A stretch of DNA of 64,000 nucleotides from Fremontodendron californicum. Lineage: Eukaryota > Streptophyta > Magnoliopsida > Malvales > Malvaceae. This document shows, piece by piece, positions 56,258-64,000 of this stretch. The DNA lies in contig JAULJL010000010.1 in assembly GCA_030761205.1 (NCBI GenBank), positions 4,469,001 through 4,533,000 of the forward strand, in the 5' to 3' direction. The translations under genes and the position numbers were made by a program. Within the stretch, counting starts at the first letter, position 1; the number at the start of each line of letters is the position of its first letter. The notes beneath the pieces were generated by a model. It had not been told where the DNA came from. It ran no database searches and saw nothing but the letters and a program-made list of their open reading frames with translations.

Positions 56258-56500
56258 ATGCAGGAGAGTAAACACCAAGGTGAGGCCACCAAAAGAAAAA
56301 GAAACAAATTGAGAGATTTTTCAGATTTTGCAGCAGTGTTTGATAATTTAAGTTTTCTTCTTAATTCCTCCTATTTTTTTTCCCTGTACTTCCCCGCTTC
56401 TCTGAATCCCTTTCTGTCATCGTCTGTCTTTCAAGCTGAAAAAAAAAAAATCTGTTTCAAAAACAAGGCTAAACAAGCCTACCAGGTTGTTTTTTTTTGA
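56258..56500 (+). other. Upstream ORF in the ERF leader
   Basis: ATG at 56258 about 30 bp after the TATA box, 80 codons, ending in TGA at 56498-56500, which is 183 bp before the ERF start. It begins MQESKHQGEATKRKRNKLRD. If it lies inside the transcript it would be scanned first. It may instead fall at the very 5' end or be split by an unrecognised leader intron. Confidence 0.35.
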
Positions 56501-56683
56501 AAGCCAGGTGATCCAGAATAGAGAACCAGGTTTCTGTTTTTGTTTTTATTACGAAGTTCTAATCTTTATTTTCATCAGCTAAGAGGGTTTATTTTTAGTC
56601 TCTCGAGGTTGGTTTTTATCAAACTATTGCCTGCTTCTTTAGTTTTGATTAAGAAACAGGTTGTTTATAACTAGTTTTTGGAT

Positions 56684-57814
56684 ATGGCAGCAGCTATAGA
56701 TTTGTATAATAGCAGCAGCAGCTCAGTTTTCTCAGATCCTTTTAGAGAAGAGCTAATGAAAGCACTTGAACCTTTTATGAAAAGTGCTTCATCTACCTCT
56801 CCTTTATCTTTATCTTCTTCTTCTTCTTCTCCAACTTCTTCTTTTTCGTCTTACCCTTTTTGCTCCTATTCTCAACTCACTTCTCCTTCACAGCCCAACT
56901 TGTATCCTGAATTTTGCTCCCCATCGAGCACCCACTTGTTTTCTAATCATGGGTTCTGTAACTATAACAACCTGATGGGTTTTGAGCAAACAGGTTCAAT
57001 TGGGCTTAACCAACTCAACCCTTCTCAAATCCTCCAAATTCAAGCCCAAATATACCAACAACAGCAGCAGCAGCAGCAACAGCAGCAGCTTTCTTCTATG
57101 GCTACAACAACATCCTTTGAAAACCAAAGGCTCAACTTTCTTTCCCCAAAAGCTGTCCCTATGAAACATGTCTCCTCCACCCCTCCAAAGCCTACAAAAC
57201 TCTACAGGGGTGTGAGACAGAGGCACTGGGGCAAATGGGTAGCTGAAATCAGACTCCCCAAGAACCGAACCCGCCTTTGGCTTGGCACTTTTGATACAGC
57301 AGAAGAAGCAGCTTTGGCTTATGACAAGGCCGCTTACAAGCTTAGAGGAGAGTTTGCCAGGCTCAATTTCCCCCACCTCAAACACCAAGGAGCTCATGTT
57401 TCTGGAGAATTTGGTGACTACAAGCCTCTCCATTCCTCAGTTGATGCAAAGCTACAAGCCATCTGTCAGAGCTTGCAGAAACAAGGTAATTCAGGGAAGA
57501 CTTGTCCTGTTTCCGATTCAAAACCTAACAGTTTTGCTCCTCCACAGCCTAAGGTTGAGTTTGATTACCCTGTGAAGAGTGAGGAGTTTGATCAGTCTCC
57601 AAGATTTTCTCATCCTAAAGTGGAGAATTTATCACTGTCATCATCATCAGCATCATCTGATGAGTCATTGGCAGGATCTTCTTCACCAGAATCTGATATC
57701 ACTTTCTTGGATTTCTCTGATTCAAAGTGGGAAGACAATGAAAACTTCGGTTTAGAAAAGTACCCTTCGGTGGAAATTGATTGGGAAGCCATCAGGGAAC
57801 TATCTGAGTCTTAA
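56684..57814 (+). CDS. RAP2-4-like: AP2/ERF transcription factor, RAP2-4-like (DREB subgroup A-6)
   Basis: Single exon, 376 aa. I use the ATG at 56684 (MAAAIDLYNSS); the frame is open two codons further up, but from a TTG. Residues 16-33 hold SDPFREELMKALEPFMK, typical of the RAP2-4/WIND1 group. A Ser-rich region and a Gln run (about 124-134) follow. The single AP2 domain is at 174-231 (YRGVRQRHWGKWVAEIRLPK ... LRGEFARLNFP), with Val at domain position 14 and Leu at 19 as usual for subgroup A-6. The tail has SSSPESDITFLDFSDSKW and the conserved VEIDWEAI. The domain binds GCC-box/DRE-type DNA in the nucleus. Relatives act in light, ethylene, drought and wound responses. The leader carries an upstream ORF and the promoter a fold-back element. 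Confidence 0.95.
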   Translation: MAAAIDLYNSSSSSVFSDPFREELMKALEPFMKSASSTSPLSLSSSSSSPTSSFSSYPFCSYSQLTSPSQPNLYPEFCSPSSTHLFSNHGFCNYNNLMGFEQTGSIGLNQLNPSQILQIQAQIYQQQQQQQQQQQLSSMATTTSFENQRLNFLSPKAVPMKHVSSTPPKPTKLYRGVRQRHWGKWVAEIRLPKNRTRLWLGTFDTAEEAALAYDKAAYKLRGEFARLNFPHLKHQGAHVSGEFGDYKPLHSSVDAKLQAICQSLQKQGNSGKTCPVSDSKPNSFAPPQPKVEFDYPVKSEEFDQSPRFSHPKVENLSLSSSSASSDESLAGSSSPESDITFLDFSDSKWEDNENFGLEKYPSVEIDWEAIRELSES

Positions 57815-58105
57815 AAAAAAAATAAAAAAATTACAACTACTATCATGTAATCTTCTTGTATTTTCTTAGGTAAGTGTTTTTCTTTTGTCATGTAGGCCTT
57901 TTTAGTGTCTTTAGTAGTCTCTACAATGAAATTTTTGACATTTGTAGAGTTGCTACGGAGCTTTAATTAGGTATCAATTTAGAATCTTGTATCATGTTAA
58001 TATGTGTAAGAAAGGTCTCTCCTTTCAAGACTGGTCTTGCTGGTTCATTTTTCCCTAGCAATGGTCACTGGAGAGCTTTAAGTTTATTTTTGGTTGCATT
58101 ATTGT
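57815..58105 (+). other. 3' UTR of the ERF gene
   Basis: T-rich, with TTGTAT and AATGAAA-like signals between 57860 and 58000. No second gene before the hAT element at 58106. Confidence 0.55.
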
Positions 58106-59132
58106 TGGAGCCAGCAAAGCGGATCTGAATCCAAAATCTGTTTGAGTCGATCCATGATCGAATTTGAACCAATCAGATTTACTAAAGAAAGTCAAATATC
58201 AAATCTGAAAAAATACGAATTCGAAAAGGTTGAAATAAAATCAATTCGAATCCATCATGACTTGAATGAGCAATAACCTGAACTCGATTCGGTAAAAAAT
58301 TCGTAAAAAATTAAAATTATAAAAAATCTCAAATTTTAATTATATAATTTTATTTTTAAAAAAGTTAAAAAGAATAAATAAATGATAAATATTTTCTTAA
58401 ATAAAATTTAAAATTTTTAAAAATATTATTTAAAAATATTATACAATTATATCAATAATTTAATATCAACAAAATTAATTCACGTTGAATCTTTAAATTG
58501 TATTATGAAACAAAATTAATTTGAAACAAAGTAAATATGAATATCAAATGATGTTTAATACTATCCATAATATATTTACAATAACTTAAAAAAAAAAAAG
58601 ATAGAGCATGATTTGTTTGAAGAAATGTGTGAAAGAGTTATTGTTGAGTCTTTGGGAGAGATAGCAAAAAATTAAAAAGATAAATTGTTAAGGAAATGTA
58701 AGAATAAAGAAAATAATTGAATTATGGAGTTAGAAAAATTTACTTGCTTATTATATTTATTTTTAAATCAATAAATAGTGCAAATATATAGACATATTAC
58801 TATATATTATATATAAGGCCCAAATTTCTTTTTTAAGTGACTCAGTCCACTTAACAAATAAATAACAAAGGCACAAGATAAATATTTAGCAAAGCCTATT
58901 TTATTTGTATATAAACTAGTTGTGTTTTACTTTTTTTTTTTATAAATAGTTGTGTTATAATTTGCATAACATTTTAAGTAATTGTAATTTTAATCAATTT
59001 ATTTTTAAATCAAATAGTTCAAATATATATAGCATATTATGATTACACTATATATTGCATATGCAAATATATAACTTTTATATAGGAAATAATACATACG
59101 ATAAATGACTACTCTATATATTACATATGCAA

Positions 59133-59174
<42 letters not shown>

Positions 59175-59837
59175 CTATGAATATGTTATAATAAGATAAA
59201 ATCGATGTAATCTTTTATATAAGAACATAAGGTTTTTCAAATAATTTATGTTGTTAAATTAAATAAAATTATTATGCAAAAAAATTAAAAAAACTATTTG
59301 ATTAGACCTATCCCAACTTAAAGTAATGAGAGCCATTTTTTTTTACATAACAAAACTCACTTGATAATAAATAGCAAAGGCCTAAGTTTCTTTCTTTTTT
59401 TGTAAGTGACAAAACTCAATTGATAATAAATAGAAAAGGATTGAGTTTCTTTTTTTTAAGTGACAAAGCTCACTTAATAAATAAATTGCAAAACCCATTT
59501 TATTTATATATTTTAATTATAATTATATTCAAAATCAAGTATTGTAAATATAATTATTGTCAAATAATAAAAAATATCAAAAAATTCAAATTATTTTTTA
59601 TTCATACTATAAATAGATATATTGGATTTATATTTTTTTAGCCTTTATTTGAACTTCTAATATAGAGTAAAAAAATAATGAGCAATATTCGAAAAAGTCC
59701 CAATCCAAAATTATCTATACCTGAAAATATCCGAACCTAAAACGATCTAAATTCAAAATAAACCTAAACTCGAAATAATTCAAATTAAAAAATAACTCGA
59801 TACAAACTCATCCGAATCAATCCATTTGTCAGCTCTA
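58106..59837. mobile_element. 1.7-kb non-autonomous hAT element
   Basis: Flanked by a perfect 8-bp duplication ATTATTGT (58098-58105 and 59838-59845). Ends are TGGAGCCAGCAAAGCGGATC and, as complement, TAGAGCTGACAAATGGATTG. Inside are repeated GTGACAAAACTCACTTGATA units (about 58840, 59345, 59405, 59460), an AT microsatellite (59131-59170) and no transposase. It begins 291 bp after the ERF stop codon. Confidence 0.8.
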
Positions 59838-61925
59838 ATTATTGTAGACCAAGTGTAAAGTTAAGAAAACTACTCTCTTGAATGAATATATATATATATA
59901 TATGCATTTATTTTAATATTTTTTTTGCATATCTTTTTGTAAATCTAAATGGTTTGCATGTGTTGGTGTTTGATTCTGCTTCTTCACGTGTTTGTGCCCT
60001 TAATCTGTTTGTTAAGACATCACTCATCAAACAAAATTTTGATATAATCTATGAGATGCTGCAGGAGCCATGTTTTTTTTAATAAAGCAGAACAAATTAA
60101 TCCAAGTGATTCCCACTGTTTTACTATATTTGTATTTTTCTTATCCTTTTATTGTGGTTAATAGTGAGGGAAATTTTTCATGTTCTCAACCTGTGAGAAA
60201 GGATTGTATGAAACATTTATTCCATGTCAATATATATCTCTTCCATTCAAAATATGTCCATAATCAGATTTCTGAAAAATGTCAATGATTTATTACACAT
60301 GTAATAATTAATAAATATTTATTTCAATAATTCATTAATGATTATTGTAATAAACCGTTGACTTTTTTCATAAATCTAATTACATGACATGTTTTAAATG
60401 GAAAGAATATATACTAACGTGAAATAACCGTTTCATATAATTTTTTCTCATTTAGACTGTGTGCTTATTTGGCATTGAATCTCTAGTTTAGGTTAAAAGG
60501 CTTTTCTAATTTGATCAACACTTCCTACTTTCTTTTTAATTTTTTTTAATTTTTTGATTAAAGCAACATCATCTCGATCTGTCCTATATTGGGTGCCTAA
60601 ATGGAAAATTTTTGTATGATTATTAGTTTTTTGTTGGAAGATTGAGTTTATATATTTGACTTGCACAAAAATTCGAATGTAAGATTAAGGGGCTCTTGGA
60701 TATTTCTATGGATCCAGCCTTTTGATGTCACTCATCATTCATCAAGTTGATAACCAAAAATAGGGAAAAACGATTTAGGAGCTGAAAAACCTATTACCAA
60801 GTTAGATTAAGGAAATAAAAATGAAAAGTTATCAAATTTACAAGCATTGGTATTTTTAAACCGGACAATTGGGTTTAATTAAAAGATTATTAGTACATCT
60901 ATTCACTATTCGAATTGGATCGGTTTTGGAGATAGATTTTTAATAATCCGATTTGGTTCAATTCAAATGACTATTTAAATAATAAAAATATATAAATATT
61001 AATATAAAATATTTTTTTAATATTTTAATATATATTAAATAGTAAAACGTATTTTCGAGTCTGATTAGGCTTGATAAATACATTTTTCTTATTCGAACTC
61101 GACCCGGTCCATGAAGACCACTAATTGCCATTACGTGTCCATTAAGTTATAACATACAAAAATTAAGAAATTAGCATAATTATTAAATGAACATGTAACA
61201 ATTTTATAAAGTTATTTATGGAGTTCTAAAACTCTTCTATTATGTAGATTAAATTTGATAATTTTAAACATGATAGGAAAATACGACACGTTTAATAATG
61301 AAAATAGTGTAATAAACAAGACACGTTTAAACACGATTAACACGACACGTTTAATACACGTATTCGTGTTTAGAATTTTGACATATTTAATAATTTGTAT
61401 TGTGTTTATGTCTACACAACTGATAAAAAAATACAAAATATGACACGCATATATAGATGTTAAATTGGATGATCAATTATTTTAAAAGTTTATAATAAAA
61501 GGATCTAACTATTATATTTAAATTTTAATACACAAATTATCAGATCTAATCAAGACAATAATAATCCAATATAAATTAAAGTAGAAGGTTGATGAATTAG
61601 ATTGAGTTTAAGAAAATACCATGAATATTTTACAGAATCTGTCTTTGTAGAAATTGTACATTTTTTTTTTCTTTCTTTTGAAATTGTGATTAAGACATCA
61701 ATCTTAATTTATACTACTTTTTCTTTTCTTAAAATACAATCAAGGCTGAATAAGTTTGAATTTGAGACAACTTAAAATGTGGGTTAATTAGACTTGAATT
61801 AAGCCCTCGATCACATTATCAGAAAATTTCTTACACATCGTGAAAGCAAAGAAAGTTTCACAATCTTTGGCTATAGTCCTGGAACTCACCATTGGTGCAA
61901 TTGAACAAAAATTCAACACTAAAAG

Positions 61926-61974
<49 letters not shown>
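61926..61974. repeat. (AAT)n microsatellite
   Basis: About sixteen uninterrupted AAT/TAA units. A poly-Tyr ORF on the other strand is only this repeat translated. Confidence 0.95.
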
Positions 61975-61976
<2 letters not shown>

Positions 61977-62039
61977 GAGAAATTCATAATGGGACCACAT
62001 GTATGATATAGGGCTTTGACATATATATATATATATAAA

Positions 62040-62355
62040 AATTAGTTTTACACACTTTGATAATTTTTTTATATGATTAATATTTTAACAAATCGATGTT
62101 GAATTTAGCAATATAATTCATATAATCCAAATGTACACGTAATGATTCAAATTGATCTGATATCTTTATCATATAGATTGATAATATTATCTTTTTCAAT
62201 ATATATTTAACGGTTAAAATATTTTTACATCGAACAAATAGTTAGACATTTTTAATTTACTTGTACAATTTACGTGAATAGAATATAAAATATGACGATC
62301 GAATTGTTAAAATATTATTTGTATAAAAAATTATAAAAATATGTAAAATTAATTT
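62040..62355. repeat. Dispersed MITE-like repeat, copy B
   Basis: Matches 42050-42375: TTTTACACACTTTGATAATT, GATCTGATATCTTTATCAT, ATATTTAACGGTTAAAAT, ACATTTTTAATTTACT, AAAATATGTAAAATT. Confidence 0.6.
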
Positions 62356-62386
62356 AATTTTACACTTATATAAATAAATTCCTCCT

Positions 62387-62389
<3 letters not shown>

Positions 62390-62450
<61 letters not shown>
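62390..62450. repeat. (AT)n microsatellite
   Basis: About thirty uninterrupted TA units. Similar shorter runs are at 20392-20426 and 59131-59170. Confidence 0.95.
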
Positions 62451-62453
<3 letters not shown>

Positions 62454-62960
62454 GCAATATTTTCTGGTTTCAATATTTCGATCCAGACAATGGATTGACT
62501 GAAACAATGGGGTCACCTTCCTTTTTCCTCCCAAATTAAAATCAAAATTCAAAGGTTGACAAAATAATTTGATGGGTTCTAACCTATTGAGTAGTGGGCA
62601 TTTTTTATGTGAAGATTAGCAAAAAACTACCCAAGAACATGCTCCAACAGTGATAACAATAAGTTTCATTTCGGTAATCTACATCAGTTTTGAAATTTGT
62701 GATATGCTTTCACTAATTAAATTGCATGCCCATGTTCTTTCAAATGTCTAATTGGCTTGAACAAGTACTCAATAATTGAATATTAATCTATTGACTAACG
62801 TTTCGTTTAAGAGTTCAATCATAAAATGTATGAATGACACGATAAAAATCATTTGTCAAATGGATCCAAAAGGGAAAATGATTTTTGATGTCTCAATCCT
62901 CAATCCTCTAACCACTCATCATCCCTTCTATATGTGCTTCAAATAGCAATTTAGATTTAG

Positions 62961-64000
62961 GTACAAAGGCAATTGCTTAAGACTTGCAATACAAAAATTC
63001 TCTCTCTTAGGCTAAGACCCCTTCTGGACAAGCTAATCTCTCCTCTCCAATCCAGTTTTATCCCTGGAAGGCAAACGTCTGATAACTTCATAGTGGTCCA
63101 AGAAGCTATCCACTCTATGAAGAGCAAGAAAGGAAAATGGGGTTCTATGGCCATTAAGCTTGACCTGGAAAAAGCATTCGACAGACTCGAGTGGGGCTTC
63201 ATCCGTAAGGTCCTCACCTATTTCAATTTCCCTTCAAGCTGGATCCAGCTTATTATGAGTTGCATCTCCTCTTCTTGTTTTTCCATCTTAGTGAATGGTG
63301 GCCAGCTCGAAAAATTTTATCCTTCTCGGGGAATCAGACAAGGTGATCCAATCTCACCCTACCTCTTCATCCTTTGTATGGAATTTCTAAATCATAAGAT
63401 CCTGGAAGCTGTGGACAACAAAAAATGGTTCCCTGTCAACATTGCCCGATCCAGCCCTAAGCTCTCGCACATTTTATTTGCGGACGACATTGTTCTCTTT
63501 GCAAGGACTGATAAGAAAACAACTTGTACCATTATGAAGGTTCTTGAAGACTTTTGTAAGGAATCCGGTCAGAAAATTAGCAACCAAAAATCAAGAGTGT
63601 TTTTCTCTCCAAACACCAATGAAAATCAAAAGAGACGGATCCTGCAGACTCTCAACTTCACCGAGACTGATGACTTAGGAAAATATTTGGGCCATCCGAT
63701 CCATCATAGGCGTATGAACAAACAAGATTATGCCTTCATCATTGAAAAAGTCCGCTCAAAGCTTGCGGGGTGGAAAGCAAGTTTGCTCTCCCCAGCGGGG
63801 CGCCTTTCTCTCATCCAATCTACCACTGCTGCCATCCCTTCTTATTACATGCAATGTAAGAAGCTCCCAAGTAGTGTTTGCGAGTCCCTTGATAGAATCA
63901 ATCGCAATTTCCTTTGGGGAGGTACTGAACGATCTACCAAACTGCATCGTATCAATTGGAGAGTTGTAACACTTCCAAAAGGTGAAGGGGGACTTGGCAT
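62961..64000 (+). CDS. LINE (L1-type) reverse transcriptase, partial, runs off the window
   Basis: A frame open from 62961 (just after a TAG at 62958) to the last base, about 346 codons. Motifs come in the order of plant L1 RT: LLDKLISPLQSSFIPGRQ, the catalytic block LDLEKAFDRLEW, RGIRQGDPISPYLFILCMEF, the active-site FADD in HILFADDIVLF (most relatives have YADD), QKISNQKSRVFFS, GKYLGHPIHH, and the thumb and downstream region with LSPAGRLSLIQS and NRNFLWGG. The upstream endonuclease domain is absent, so the insertion is 5'-truncated or starts here; the first recognisable residues are TKILSLRLRP. No frame breaks were found in the visible part. Confidence 0.9.

Larger units (their letters stand above)
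59846..62960. other. AT-rich intergenic DNA with small repeats
   Basis: No gene. 60890-61121 has hAT-like ends (TTAGTACATCTATTCACTAT and, as complement, TTAGTGGTCTTCATGGACCG), but no duplication was found. 61255-61450 is an ACACGAC-type repeat. 62040-62355 is copy B of the MITE-like repeat. Short ORFs at 59880-60290 match nothing I know. Confidence 0.5.

Noticed and set aside
56678..56683. Start of the ERF two codons upstream
   Set aside because: The codon is TTG; the first ATG is 56684.
61788..62000. Poly-Tyr ORF
   Set aside because: Translation of the AAT microsatellite.

Overview
The window is nuclear DNA of a flowering plant, almost certainly a eudicot. The signs are AT-rich spacers, spliced genes with GT-AG introns, plant-only gene families (DUF630/DUF632, AP2/ERF, LONELY GUY), plant retrotransposons primed by tRNA-Asp, and many hAT and Mutator elements. 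I cannot name the species.

Layout. 753-19524 is an Athila-type Ty3/gypsy LTR retrotransposon on the + strand (target duplication CTTAT on both sides). A second copy of the same family sits on the - strand inside its 3' LTR (9992-19255, target duplication GGATT). The family is non-autonomous. One ORF encodes Gag, a zinc knuckle, the aspartic protease and then, in frame, the C-terminal end of integrase; reverse transcriptase, RNase H and the integrase core are missing. Where Athila elements usually carry an env-like gene there are two other ORFs: a 178-aa basic zinc-finger protein and a 215-aa LONELY GUY (LOG)-type cytokinin-activating enzyme. The inner copy has all three ORFs open and I count one base substitution between its LTRs, so it is very young. 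The outer copy is decayed, and lacks 271 bp that look like an intron in the inner copy. About 2.15 kb covering the end of the outer element and its flank is duplicated in tandem (19256-21392 and 21393-23534). That duplication must predate the inner insertion.

26400-32100 holds a five-exon gene for a DUF630/DUF632 protein (NRG2-like family, 739 aa). 33479-33697 is a stray beta-galactosidase exon. 34923-39759 is a Mutator-like element with long terminal inverted repeats, a 9-bp target duplication and a broken transposase. 40147-41979 is a solo LTR of another Ty3/gypsy element, itself interrupted by a hAT element (41080-41905). 42814-44360 is a four-exon gene for a 307-aa protein I cannot name.

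44400-55490 is intergenic, with several small hAT/MITE insertions and other dispersed repeats. 55494-56145 is a long fold-back element ending about 80 bp before the TATA box of a single-exon AP2/ERF gene of the RAP2-4 (DREB A-6) group (56684-57814). A 1.7-kb non-autonomous hAT lies 290 bp past its stop codon. The window ends inside a LINE (L1-type) reverse transcriptase whose frame stays open to the last base.

The host genes show no sign of working together. The retrotransposon ORFs do form a unit: capsid, protease, a putative nucleic-acid-binding protein and a hormone-activating enzyme moved as one package, presumably by the polymerase and integrase of a full-length relative. All alignments were done by eye; no searches were run.
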